From: Salvelinus alpinus
Lineage: Eukaryota > Chordata > Actinopteri > Salmoniformes > Salmonidae
Direction: 5' to 3'
DNA length: 64,000 bases
Assembly (NCBI RefSeq): GCF_045679555.1
Contig: NC_092087.1
Coordinates: forward strand, 21,691,925-21,755,924
Position numbers and translations under genes: made by a program. Below the pieces are notes generated by a model. That model was given only the letters and a program-made list of their open reading frames with translations. It ran no database searches and was not told the DNA's origin. Shown here piece by piece: positions 37,217 to 48,457 of this stretch (position 1 is the first letter of the stretch; each line of letters begins with the position of its first letter).

Positions 37217-39395
37217 TTTTTTTTAACCTTTATTTAACCAGGTAGGCAACTGTGACCTGGACAAGATAAAGCAAAGCAGTTCGACACACAACAACACAGA
37301 GTTACACATGGAATAAACAAACATACAGTCAATAATACAGTAGAAAAAAGTCTATATACAGTATGTGCAAATGAGGTATGATAAGGGAGGTAAGGCAATA
37401 AATAGGCCATGGTGGCGAAGTAATTACAATATAGCAATTAAACACTGGAATGGTAGATGTGCAGAAGATGAATGTGCAAGTAGAGATACTGGGGTGCAAG
37501 GGAGCAAGATACATAAATAAACACAGTATGGGGATGAGGTAGTTGGATGGGCTATTTACAGATGGGCTATGTACAGGTGCAGTGATATGTGAGCTGCTCT
37601 GACAGCTGGTGCTTAAAGCTAGTGAAGGAGATATGAGTCTCCAGCTTCAGGGTTTTTTGCAGTTCGTTCCAGTCATTGGCAGCAGAGAACTGGAAGGAAA
37701 GGCGGCCAAAGGAAGAATTGGCTTTGGGGGTGACCAGTGAGATATACCTGCTGGAGCGCGTGCTACGGGTGGGTGCTGCTATGGTGACCAGTGAGCTGAG
37801 ATAAGGCGGGGCTTTAACTAGCAGAGACTTGTAGATGACCTGGAGCCAGTGGGTTTGACGACGAGCATGAAGCGAGAGCCAGCCAACGACAGCGTACAGG
37901 TCGCAGTGGTGGCTAGTATATGGTTGACTTTGGTGACAAAACGGACGGCACTGTGATAGACTGCATCCAATTTGTTTAGTAGAGTGTTGGAGGCTATTTT
38001 GTAAATGACATCGCCGAAGTCAAGAATCGGTAGGATGGTCAGTTTTACGAGGGTATGTTTGGCAGCATGAGTGAAGGATGCTTTGTTGCGAAATAGGAAG
38101 CTGATTCTAGATTTGATTTTGGATTGGAGATGCTTAATGTGAGTCTGGAAGGAGAGTTTACAGTCTAACCAGACACCTAGGTATTTGTAGTTGTCCACAT
38201 ATTCTAGGTCAGAACCGTCCAGAGTAGTGATGCTGTACGGGCGGGCAGGTGCGGGCAGCGATCGGTTGAAGAGCATTCATTTAGTTTTACTTGCATTTAA
38301 GAGCAGTTGGAGGCCACGGAAGGAGAGTTGTATGGCATTGAAGCTCGTCTGGAGGTTAGTTAACACAGTGTCCAAAGAAGGGCCAGAGGTATACAGAATG
38401 GTGTCGTCTGCGTAGAGGTGGATCAGAGTATCACCAGCAGCACGAGCGACATCATTGATGTATACAGAGAAGAGAGCCGGCACAAGAATTGAACCCTGTG
38501 GCACCCCCATAGAGACTGCCAGAGGTCCGGACAACAGGCCCTCCGATTTGAAACTGAACTTTATCAGAGAAGTAGTTGGTGAACTAGGCGAGGCAATCAT
38601 TTGAGAAACCAAGGCTGTTGAGTCTGCCGATAAGAATGCGGTGATTGACAGAGTCGAAAGTTTTGGCCAGGTCGATGAATACGGCTCCACAGTAATGTCT
38701 CTTATTGATGGCGGTTATGATATCATGTAGGACCTTGAGCGTAGCTGAGGTTCACCCATGACCAGCTCTGAAACCAGATAGCATTCCGGAGAAAATATGG
38801 TGGGATTCGAAATGGTCTGTAATCTATTTGTTAACTTGGTTAACCTTAGAAAGGTAGGGTAGGATAGATATAGGTCTGTAGCAGTTTGCGTCTAGAGTGT
38901 CTCCCCCTTTCAAGAGGGGGATGACCATGGCAGCTTTCCAATCTTTGGGAATATCAGATGATACGGAAGAGAGGTTGAAAAGGCTAGTAATAGGGGTTGC
39001 AACAATTTCGGCAAATCATTTTAGAAAGAGAGGGTCCAGATTGTCTAGCCCGGCTGATTTGTATAGGTCCAGATTTTGCAGCTCTTTCAGAACATCAGCT
39101 ATCTGGATATGGGTGAAGGAGAAATGGGAGAGGCTTGGGCGAGTTGCTGTGGGGGGTAGAAGGCTGTTGATCGGGGTAGGGGTATTCAGGTGGAAAGCAT
39201 GGCCAGCCGTAGAAAAATGCTTATGGAAATTCTCAATTAAAGTGGATTTATCGGTGGTGACAGTGTTTCCTAGCCTTAGTGCAGTGGGCAGCTGGGAGGA
39301 GCTGCTCTTATTCTCCATGGACTTTACAGTGTCCCAGAACTTTCTTGAGTTTGTGCTACAGGATGCACATTTCTGTTTGAAAAAGCTAGCCTTAG
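37217..39395 (-). mobile_element. 5'-truncated L2-type LINE inserted in the LTR element
   Basis: The antisense 3' end is at the left (T-run then 'taacctttatttaaccaggt'). The 3' UTR is 37,217-37,815 and reverse transcriptase runs leftward from 39,395. A possible short duplication AGCCTT flanks it (37,208 region and 39,390 region). Confidence 0.88.
37818..39395 (-). pseudogene. LINE reverse transcriptase (L2-type), broken
   Basis: Reading leftward: 39,395-39,016 encodes the N-terminal linker and first palm segment (FSFTHIQIADVLKELQN, AGLDNLDPLFLK). 38,690-38,277 has MGVPQGSILVPALFSVYIND and the catalytic box YADD at 38,403-38,414. 38,276-37,818 has the thumb (YKYLGVWLDCKLSFQTHI, LPILDFGDVIYK). 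YADD is intact, but the frame is lost between 39,016 and 38,690 (the FIDLAKAFDTVDH region is readable near 38,640-38,690 in another frame), and a stop separates the last two segments. The endonuclease is missing. Confidence 0.88.
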
Positions 39396-40176
39396 CTGGC
39401 TCGAGAGGTTTTCTTGTCTCGGTTGGCTCGGCAGGCTCCCATCCCACATCAACGCCTGAGCCGGCTCCTCGGGCTCCCATCCCACGTCATGCCTCAGCCG
39501 GCTCGTCAGGCTCCCACACCTCAGCGGATTCGTCCCGCTCTCTGGCACTCGAGGGCGCCAGGCTGCCCATCATTACAATCAACTTTTATATATATTTTTT
39601 ATTTATTTAACCTTTATTTAATTAGGCAAGTCAGTTGAGAACAAGCTCTTATTTACAGTGACGGCCTACCAAAAGGCAAAAGGCCTCCTGTGGGGACGGG
39701 GCTGGGATTAAAAAAAAATAAAAAAATATATATATGACAAAACACACATCACAACAAGAGAGACAACACAACACTACATAAAGAGAGACCTAAGACAACA
39801 ACATTGCATGGCAGCAACACATGACAGCACAGCATGGTAGCAACACAACATGACAACAACATGGTAGTAACACAACATGGCAGCAGCACAACATGGTAGC
39901 AGCACAAAACAGGGTACAAACATTATTGGGCACAGACAACAGCACAAAGGGCAAGAAGGTAGAGACAACAATACATCACGCAAAGCAGACACAACTGTCA
40001 GCAAGAGTGTCCATGATTGAGTCTTTGAATGAGGAGATTGAGATAGAACTGTCCAGTTTGAGTATTTGTTGCATCTCGTTCCAGTCGCTAGCTGCAGCGA
40101 ACTGAAAACACAAGCGACCCAGGGATGTGTGTGCTTTGGGGACCTTTACCAGAATGTGACTAGCAGAATAGATATC

Positions 40177-40992
40177 TCAGATGGGGGGAGTGAGGCCTAA
40201 GAGAGTTTTATATACAAGCATCAACCAGTGGGTCTTGCGATGGGTACACAGAGATGACCAGTTTACAGAGGAGTACAGAGTGCAGTGATGTGTCCTATAA
40301 GGAGCATTAATGGCAAATCTGATGACCGAATGGTAAAGTACATCTAGCCGCTCAAGAACACCCTTTCCTGCCAATCTATAAATTACGTCTCCGTAATCTA
40401 GCATGGGTAGGATGGTCATCTGAATCAGGGTTAGTTTGGCAGCTGGGGTGAAAGACGAGCGATTACGATACAGGAAACCAAGTCTAGATTTAACTTTAGC
40501 CTGCAGCGTTGATATGTGCTGAGAAAAGGACAGTGTACCGTCTAGTCATACTCCCAAGTACTTTTATGAGGTGACTACCTCAAGCTCTAAACCCTCAGAG
40601 GTAGTAATCACACCTGTGGGGAAAGGGGCATTCTTCTTACCAAACCAAATGACCTTTGTTTTGGAGGTGTTCAGAACAAGGTTAATTAAGGGCACAAAAA
40701 ACGTGTTGGACACTAAGAAGCTTTGTTGTAGAGCGTTTAACACAAAATCCGGGGAGGGGCCAGCTGAGTATAAAACTGTATCATCTGCATATAAATGGAT
40801 GAGAGAGCTTCCTACTGCCTGATCTATGTTGTTGATGTAAATTCAGAAGAGTGTGGGGCCTAGGATCGAGCCTTGGGGTACACCATTGGTGGCAGGCTGT
40901 GGCTGAGACAGCAGATGTTCTGACTTTATACACTGTACTCTTTGAGAGAGGTAGTTAGCAAACCAGGCCAAAGACCTCGAGACACCATTACT
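40177..40992 (-). pseudogene. LINE reverse transcriptase, 3' half
   Basis: Reading leftward: GVPQGSILGPTLF near 40,890-40,850, immediately followed by a stop, then HLYADDTVLYSAGPS with the catalytic box at 40,780-40,791. After several frame changes the thumb segment MTILPMLDYGDVIYRLAGKG is at 40,419-40,360. Catalytic Asp residues are intact, but the frame is broken at least four times. Confidence 0.87.
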
Positions 40993-41588
40993 CAGTTGTG
41001 GAAAAAGTACCCAATTGTCATACTTGAGTAAAAGTATAGATACCTTAATAGAAAGTTACTCAAGTAAAAGTGAAAGTCACCCAGTAAAATACTAATCACG
41101 AAAAGTCTAAAAGTATTTGGTTTTAAATATACTTAAGTGTCAAAAGTACATTCAATTGCTAAAATATACTTAAGTATCAAAAGTAAAAGTATAAATCATT
41201 TCAAAGTCCTTATATTAAGCAAACCAGACGGCACCATTTTCTTGTTTTTAAAATGTATGGATAGCAAACACTCCAACACTCAGAATTTTTTTACAAAAGA
41301 TGCATTTGTGTAAGTGAGTCCACCAGAACATAAGACAGTAGAGATGACCACGTGTTCTCTTGATAGGTCTGTGCATTTCACAATTTTCCTGTTCTGCTAA
41401 GCATTCAAAATGTAACTAGTACTTTTGGGTGTCAGGGAAAGTGTATGGCATAAAAAGTACAATATTTACTTCAGGAATGTAGTGAAGTAAAAGTAAAAGT
41501 TGTCAAATATAAATAGTAAAGTACAGATGCCCAAAAAAATTACTTAAGTAGTACTTTAAAGTATTTTTACTTAAGTACTTTATACTAC

Positions 41589-41970
41589 TGTCAGAGTCGT
41601 GTGTATAGGTGGCAGGGAAGTCAGGCGCAGGAGAATCAAACTTAAGGTAATGGAGTTGTTTAATAACAATAAAATAAAACATAACTCCAAAACTATAATA
41701 ACAATAAAACAAAGTGGGCACGAGGACCCGTCGCGCACCAATACAAACACGAAACTGAACTTCAAACAATCTCTGACAAAGACATGAAGGGAAACAGAGG
41801 GTTAAATACACAACAGGTAATGAGTGGGATTGAAACCAGGTGTGTAGGAAGACAAGACAAAACCAATGGAAAATGAAAAATGGATCAATGATGGCTAGAA
41901 GACCAGTGACGTCGACCGCCGAGCACCACCAGAACAAGGAGAGGCTTCGACTTCGGAAGAAGTCGTGACA
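41589..41970 (-). repeat. 3' LTR of the Gypsy element
   Basis: 382 bp; bounded by ACTAC on the left and the polypurine tract on the right. Confidence 0.97.
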
Positions 41971-44900
41971 GTACCCCCCCCCCCCCCGACGCGCGGCTCC
42001 AGCTGCGTGTCGACACCTCGGGGACGACCCGGAGGGCGAGGCGCAGGGCGATCCGGATGGAGAAGGTGGAAATCCTGCAGCATGGAAGGATCTAACACGT
42101 CCTCCACCGGAACCCAGCATCTCTCCTCCGGACCGTACCCCTCCCAGTCCACGAGGTACTTTAGGCCCCTCGCCCGACGTCTCGAATCCAAGATGGATCG
42201 AACGGGGTACGCTGGGACCCCCTCGATGTCCAGAGGGGGCGGAGGAACATCTCGCACTTCAGCCTCCTGGAGCGGGCCAGCCTGAGGAGAGACACATGGA
42301 ACGAGGGGTTAATACGGTAATTGGTGGGTAGCTGTAACCTATAACATACCTCGTTCACTCTCCTCAGGACTTTAAACGGCCCCACAAACCGCGGACCCAG
42401 CTTCCGGCAGGGCAGGCAGAGGGGCAGGTTTCGGGTCGAGAGCCAGACCCTGTCCCCTGGTGCGAACACCGGGGCCTCACTGCGGTGACGGTCTGCGCCA
42501 ACTTTCTGGCGTAGTATGGCGCGCTGAAGGTGGACGTGGGCGGCCTCCCAGGTTTCCTCCGCGCACCGGAACCAACTGTCCACCGCAGGAACCTCGGTCT
42601 GACTCTGATGCCAAGGAGCCAGAACCGGCTGATACCCTAATACACATTGAAAGGGAGAAAGGTTAGTGGAGGAGTGGCGGAGCGAGTTCTGGGCCATCTC
42701 TGCCCATGGCACGAACTTGGCCCACTCCTCCGGCCGGTCCTGGCAATTAGACCGCAGAAACCTACCCACATCCTGGTTAACTCTCTCCACCTACCCATTA
42801 CTCTCGGGGTGGAAAGGTAAGGCTGACTGAGACCCCCAGACGTTGCATGGACGCCTTCCAGACCCTTGACGTGAACTGGGGACCCCGATCAGACACTATA
42901 TCCTCAGGCACCCCATAGTGCCGGAAAACGTGTGTAAACAGGGCCTCCGCAGTTTGTAAGGCCGTAGGGAGACCGGGTAAAGGGAGGAGACGACAGGACT
43001 TAGAAAAACGATCCACAACGATCAGGATCGTGGTGTTGCCCTGTGAAAGTGGAAGATCAGTTAAATAATCCACCGACAGGTGCGACCACAGCCGTTGTGG
43101 AACGGGTAAGGGTTATAACTTACCTCTGTGCAGGTGTCTAGGAGCCTTGCACTGGGCGCACACTGAGCAGGAGGAAACATAAATCCTCACGTCCTTAGCT
43201 AAAGTGGGCCACCAGTACCTCCCTTCAAGACAACGCACCGTCCGACCTATTCCAGGATGACCAGAGGAGGGTGACGTGTGGGCCCAATAGATCAGTCGGT
43301 CGCGGACAGCAGACGGAACGTAGAGACGCCCAGCTGGACACTGAGGGGGAGAGGGCTCTACACGTGACGCCCGCTCAATGTCCGCGTCCAGCTCCCACAT
43401 TACCGGCGCCACCAAACAAGAGGCTGGGAGTATGGGAGTGGGATCCATGGACCGCTCCTCTGTGTCATACAGCCGGGACAGTGCGTCTACCTTAACGTTC
43501 TGGGAGCCTGGTCTGTAAGAGAGGGTAAACACAAAACGGGTGAAAAACATGGCCCACCTTGCCTGACGAGGATTCAGTCTCCTCGCCTCCCGGATGTACT
43601 CCAGATTGCGATGGTCAGTCCAGATGAGAAAAGGGTGTTTAGCCCCCTCAAGCCAATGTCTCCATGCCTTCAAAGCTTTTACGACAGCCAACAGCTCCCG
43701 GTCCCCCACATCATAGTTTCGCTCCGCCGGGCTGAGCTTCTTCGAAAAGAAGGCACAGGGGCGGAGCCTCAGTGGCGCACACGAGCGCTGAGAGAGCACT
43801 GCTCCTATCCCAGCTTCAGATGCGTCCACCTCCACTATGAACGGCAAAGAGGGATCCAGATGAGCCAACACCGGAACCAAGGTAAACAAAGCCTTCAGGT
43901 GCCTAAAAGCCCTGTTCGCCTCAGCTGACCTATGCAAGCGCACCGGGCCCCCCTTTAGCAGTGAGGTAATGGGAGCAGCAACCTGACCAAAACCCCGGAT
44001 AAACCTCTGGTAGTAGTTGGCAAACCCTAAGAATCGCTGCACCTCCTTTACCATGGTGGGAGTCGGCCAATTACGCACGGCTGCAATGCGGTCACTCTTC
44101 ATTTCCACTCCTGACGTGGAAATCCGATGCCCTAGGAAGGAGACGGACTGTTGGAAGAACAAGCATTTCTCAGCCTTGACATATAGGTCATGCTCCAACA
44201 GGCGACCAAGCACTTTGCGTACCAGAGACACATGCTCGGCGCGTGTAGCGGAGTATCAGGATGTCATCGATATACACCACTACACCCTGCCCGTGCAGGT
44301 CTCTGAAAATCTCATCTACAAATGATTGGAAGACTGATGGAGCATTCATCAACCCACACGGCATGACGAGGCACTCATAATGCCCTGAGGTGGTACTAAA
44401 TGCCGTCTTCCACTCATCACCCTTCCGAATACGCACCAGATTGTACGCACTATTGAGATCCAGTTAAGTGAAAAGTGCGCCACGTGCATTGACTCAATCG
44501 CCGTAGCAATAAGAGGTAGCGAGTAACTATACCTCACCGTAATTTTATTTAGACCTCGATAATCAATGCACGGGCGCAAACCTCCATCCTTCTTCTTCAC
44601 AAAAAATAAACTTGAGGAGATGGGGGAAACGGAGGGCTGAATGTACCCCTGACGCAGGGATTCAGAGACATATGTCTCCATAGCCACCATCTCCGCTTGC
44701 GACAGGGAATACACATGACTCCTGGGAAATGCAGCGTCTACCAGGAGATCTATCGCACAATCCCCCCGTCGAAGGGGTGGTAATTGAGTCGCCTTCTTTT
44801 TACAGAAGGCGAGAGTCAAATCGGCATATTCTGTGGGGATGTGCACGGTGGAGACCTGGTCTGGACTTTCCACTGTAGTAGCACCAACGGAAACCCCTAA

Positions 44901-45235
44901 ACACCTACCTGAGCACTCTCGCGACCACACCGTGAGAGCCCTCTGTGGCCACGAAACAGTGGGGTTATGACAAGCTAACCAGGGTAGGCCCAGCACCACA
45001 GAGTACGCAGGAGAATTAATAAGGAAAAGACGAATCTTCTCCTTGTGACCCCACCTGCGTTACCATACTCAAAGGAGCGGTGGCCTCCCTGAAACCCTGA
45101 CCCTAATGGTCGACTATCTAAGGCATGATCGGGAAAAGGCATATCCACAGGAACAATGGGGATCCCTAAACTATGAGCTAAACCCTTATTAATGAAATTC
45201 CCAGCCGCGCCTGAATCTACTAGCGCCTTATGCTG
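41895..45235 (-). pseudogene. Gypsy pol with C-terminal chromodomain, multiply broken
   Basis: Reading leftward: the protease active-site motif VDSGAAGNF is near 45,225-45,195. Reverse transcriptase comprises KKKDGGLRPCIDYRGLNK (about 44,600-44,550), then [20 protein letters not shown] and the YIDD box near 44,275. RNase H with [13 protein letters not shown] and [12 protein letters not shown] is at 44,231-43,113, along with the integrase zinc finger (H...H...CSVCAQC). The integrase core has VVDRFSK and SDRGPQFTS (43,073-42,798), and the third catalytic residue is E at 42,785-42,787, just after a TAG. The GPF region [12 protein letters not shown] is followed by a chromodomain with [17 protein letters not shown] (about 42,215-42,054). 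In-frame stops occur near 43,114 and 42,790 and frameshifts near 44,430, 42,800 and 42,250. Non-functional. Confidence 0.92.
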
Positions 45236-45239
45236 GGAA

Positions 45240-46215
45240 CGCGGGGAAAATTCAGGAAAAATGACAGAGACAGAGGCTCTGGATGAGAATGGTGCCTACT
45301 CACCTGGGGTGACGCCAAAGTGCCCTGCCTGCTGCCTCGATTCCCAGAGGAACCAACCCGGCAGCGACCAGCAGTGTGACCTCTGCGACCAAATATGGTG
45401 CACCAGCGGGAACCCCCTCCATTCTCCCTGCGCACCATCCCTCCCAACTCCATGGGTACAGGAGAGAGGGTGCGGGAGGATGGAACAACCAGACCCCGAT
45501 CTAGACGTCCACGAGTAGCCAGCATGTTGTCCAGCCTGATGGACAGGTCCACCAGCTGGTCGAAGGTGAGGGTGGTGTCTCTGCAGGCCAGCTCCCGACG
45601 GACGTCCTCGCGTAGACTACAGCGGTAATGGTTGATCAGGGCCCTGTTGCTCCATCCAGCGCCGGCAGCCAGGGTCCTAAACTCCAGAGCAAACTCCTGT
45701 GCGCTCCTCGTCTCCTGCCTCAGATGGTAGAGGCGCTCACCCGCCGCTCTGCCTTCAGGTAGGTGGTCGAATACTGTCCGGAAATGGCGGGTGAACTCCT
45801 CAAAACGGTCCAACGCCGCATCCTCTTCTCCACACACAGCACTGGCCACCTCCAGGGCTTTCCCGGTGAGGCACGAGATGAGGGCCTAACTCTTCTCACG
45901 GTCTGATGGAGCTGGGTGGACCGTGGCCAGATATAAGCTTAGTTTGAGGAGGAAACCCTGGCAGCCGGCAGTATCCCCGTCGTACCCCTGTGGCAGGGAT
46001 AAATGGATCCTGCTGGGTTCAGGCGGGGAAAAGACGCTCAGGGGAGACGCCGTTTGTGCTGGTGGAGGCGCTGGAAAAACTCCCTGTGTCTCCCAGCGGT
46101 CCATATTCTGGACAACGCGATCCATGGCGGCGCTCAGATTGTAAATCATCTCTGTATGTTCCATGACGCGCTCCTCCACCTCCATGGCCGGGGTACCTTC
46201 TCCTGCTGACTTCAT
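45240..46215 (-). pseudogene. Gypsy gag, with in-frame stop
   Basis: Starts MKSAGEGTPAMEVEER at 46,215, six bases after the primer site. The capsid-like region contains FLLKLSLYLATVHPAP, then an amber stop (TAG, 45,886-45,888) in the same frame, then DRFEEFTRHFRTVFDHLPEG and AGWSNRALINHYRCSLREDV. A single zinc knuckle near 45,385-45,425 reads C-x2-F-x4-H-x4-C (CTIFGRRGHTAGRC), so the second cysteine is lost. A frameshift near 45,300 separates it from protease. Confidence 0.88.
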
Positions 46216-46220
46216 TTTTG

Positions 46221-46232
46221 GTTCAGAGATTC
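46221..46232 (-). promoter_or_regulatory. Gypsy primer-binding site, self-priming type
   Basis: On the - strand the bases after the 5' LTR are GAATCTCTGAAC. Nine of them (AATCTCTGA) are exactly complementary to TCAGAGATT at 46,415-46,423 in the LTR. No TGG-type tRNA match is present. Gag starts only six bases further on. Confidence 0.65.
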
Positions 46233-46617
46233 TGTCAGAGTCGTGTGCATAGGTGGCAGGGAAGTCAGGCGCAAGAGAATCAAACTTAAGGTAATGGAGT
46301 TGTTTAATAACAATAAAATAAAACATAACTCCAAAACTATAATAACAATAAAACAAAGTGGGTACGAGGACCCGTCGCGCACCAATACAAACAACATGAA
46401 ACTGAACATCAAACAATCTCTGACAAAGACATGAGGGGAAACAGAGGGTTAAATACACAACAGGTAATCAGTGGGATTGAAACCAGGTGTGTAGGAAGAC
46501 AAGACAAAACCAATGGAAAATGAAAAATGAATCAATGATGGCTAGAAGACCGGTGACGTTGACTGCCGAGCACCACCCGAACAAGGAGAGGCTTCGACTT
46601 TGGCAGAAGTCGTGACA
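46233..46617 (-). repeat. 5' LTR of the Gypsy element
   Basis: 385 bp. It contains TATTTAA (- strand, 46,449-46,455), the predicted RNA start TCAGAGATT (46,415-46,423) about 32 nt downstream, and AATAAA-type sequence near 46,305-46,320. Confidence 0.95.
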
Positions 46618-46624
46618 ACTACTG

Positions 46625-46865
46625 CCAATACTCCTTAATTCCACAAGAATGGAATGGTCTACAGTATCAAAAGCTTTGGCCAAGTCAATAAAAATAGCAG
46701 CACAACATTGCTCAGAATTAAGTACAATGGTGACATCATTGAGGACGTTTAAGGTTGCAGTGACACATCCATAACCTGAGCGGAAACCAGATTGCATACC
46801 AGAGAGAAAACTACAGACATCAAGTTTTTCCAACACTTTTGATAAACAGGGCGAAATAGAAATAT
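46625..46865 (-). pseudogene. LINE reverse transcriptase, 5' half
   Basis: Encodes MQSGFRSGYGCVTATLNVLN and FIDLAKAFDTVDHSILVEL, the reverse transcriptase segments that precede GVPQGS. It is cut at 46,865, where the LINE is 5'-truncated. Together with 40,177-40,992 it accounts for most of one polymerase domain. Confidence 0.88.
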
Positions 46866-48457
46866 GCCTATTACATCATATGATGTGAAATGTATCATAC
46901 TGGGAGGATTTCTGTATTTTGAAAGTTACATATCTTGAAAACTTGATTTTTGAGGTGGAACTTTCCTTTATTGAATCATGCAGGGTGACATCCAATGCTT
47001 GCCATCCATCCCAGCCCCACAAGCAGGCAATGCCCCTGAGCAGGTTCTTCACTCTCCCTTTGGAATGCAGTGTATTCTGCAGAACACTAAAAACAACGGC
47101 ATACACCACTTAGATGTCAACAGCATCATTAAATCACCTCTTGGCAAGATTTTACCCCAAACATTATAGTTCAGGCCCACTTAAAAACAGAAAGTCCTTT
47201 TGGCTGCAAAATGTCCACAACTCATCTTGCATTTTGATCAAGCAGAAAAGCACAACTCACACATGGGCAGTGTGGGACTAGTTCTGACACCCCAAATGTT
47301 CTTCTTTCAGCTGAATGGATGGGGTGAGGAATGTAGAGATGGCTTTGCAGGACTCTCAGGCACATTTCTCATATCAGACAGCAAATCCATTCTGCCCTCA
47401 GCCTCAGACCATGCCTGAAGAGCTGAAGAGGTAGAAGTCAGTTTGAAGTCATCAGGGAGATCTTTTCCATTTGACCTCTGCCAAGTCACTTTGTAAAAGG
47501 ACCTTTATGGAAGGCCAGAATACATTGGAGATTGAGGAGTATAGATTGAATTTCATGGCTTTTTATGAGTGAAAACTTGAGATACTTTATACAGTTTATT
47601 TTGACTCCATTGATTCAACTCCAGCACATCTAGCTAACTTCCCTAACTCATTGGCATGCTTAATTGGGAAATTAATGCATGACATTTAAAGGGATGAGAT
47701 TGAAGAAGAAAATTATAGAGCAGGTAGGAAAGGACAGTGAAAATAATGAGTCTCCTTTTTGAAAATTAACAGCAATAACTTAATGAATGCATTGGATTCT
47801 ATCAGTTTGAATGGAGGGGTAAATTAACCATTTTAATGGTCATTTCCCAAGCTCTGTAAAATAAATTACATCAGTTGCCCTCTGACAATTATTACTCAAA
47901 TTATCATCATAAGTACATGACGAAGATAACATAGTTTTTTTGGACATTTGCAATGGGGTTATTAATCAGCACCTGTTAAAATGTTCTTTGTGCTCGGTCA
48001 TATTAGTGGAAGTGAAAGTCAAACATTAATTGGAAAGGAATGTGAATGATGTTTAATGGCTTTAAGGTCAACTTAGTATGTGGTCTCACAGTCTTCATGG
48101 CCATAGAGTTGGCCAACTGAACATATACAACATGTGCATTACCAGTGATTTGCAGGTATTCATTTGTCTGTTTCTTCTTGCATGAAGTTCCAATAATAAA
48201 AAATAAAAAAACGTATACTTTTTCCCGCTTGTGGATTGATCAAGCATTTAAATCCGTAGGAATATAGAACACATATTATTAGCAAGTGTGTAATGTATTC
48301 CTCAGCCAAATTCTGTTGAATATTATCCTTCCACACGTCATGTGAGGGTGGCAGATGGTAAGTCTCTGGCTGTCGTTGGGAAATGGAAATAATACAAGCA
48401 GTTGATTAAAAGCAAACAAACACCCTCTAAATAGTGAGAGTCAAATATGGTGATATA
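46866..48457. other. Intergenic, no gene seen
   Basis: Unique AT-rich DNA; open frames at 46,876-47,418 have no domain. Confidence 0.4.

Larger units (their letters stand above)
36779..39584 (+). mobile_element. LTR retrotransposon remnant, split by a LINE
   Basis: The 5' LTR is 36,779-37,080 (TGTCACGCC ... CCTTACA, 302 bp, ATTAAA at 37,028-37,033), followed by internal sequence to about 37,216. After the LINE, internal sequence resumes at about 39,396 with repeated units of the type 'gccggctcgtcaggctccca' that would encode S-A-G-S-S-G-S-H repeats. It ends in LTR-like sequence ('tctggcactcgagggcgcca', compare 36,805-36,824) at 39,540-39,584, cut by a second LINE. No pol motif is visible; it was probably another non-autonomous element. 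Confidence 0.7.
41589..46617 (-). mobile_element. Chromodomain Gypsy (sushi-type) LTR retrotransposon, decayed
   Basis: LTRs at 41,589-41,970 (382 bp) and 46,233-46,617 (385 bp), TGTCAGAG...CGTGACA, with a perfect 5-bp duplication ACTAC (41,584-41,588 and 46,618-46,622). About 14 substitutions and one 3-bp indel separate them (~4%), older than the 28.4-kb element. Internal order, leftward: gag, protease, reverse transcriptase, RNase H, integrase with chromodomain. There is a C-run at 41,974-41,987, so a G-rich polypurine tract lies beside the 3' LTR. No envelope gene. Confidence 0.96.
40993..46624. mobile_element. hAT-like non-autonomous element split by a Gypsy element
   Basis: The left end CAGTTGTGGAAAAAGTACCC (40,993) and the right end ...AAGTACTTTATACTACTG are imperfect inverted repeats with repeated 'acttaagta'/'aaaagtata' units. 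The right end is interrupted at 41,588 and completed by TG at 46,623-46,624. It is flanked by an 8-bp duplication, as hAT elements make. Own length about 600 bp; no transposase. Confidence 0.88.
39590..46865 (-). mobile_element. L2-type LINE, split by nested hAT and Gypsy insertions
   Basis: The 3' tail 39,600-39,672 (inverse of 'gtaaataagagcttgttctc...ttgcctaattaaataaaggt') is the one shared with the SINEs. 39,690-40,176 is 3' UTR. Reverse transcriptase is antisense at 40,177-40,992 and continues, after a 5.6-kb interruption, at 46,625-46,865. The join is verified by the 8-bp target duplication CCATTACT (40,985-40,992) / CCAATACT (46,625-46,632). Confidence 0.9.

Noticed and set aside
41895..42257. 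Envelope-like gene downstream of integrase
   Set aside because: The frame encodes a chromodomain ending in low-complexity read-through into the LTR; no signal peptide or membrane segment.
46221..46232. tRNA-type primer-binding site
   Set aside because: No TGG start and no match I could make to a common tRNA 3' end; the LTR self-complementarity explains it better.
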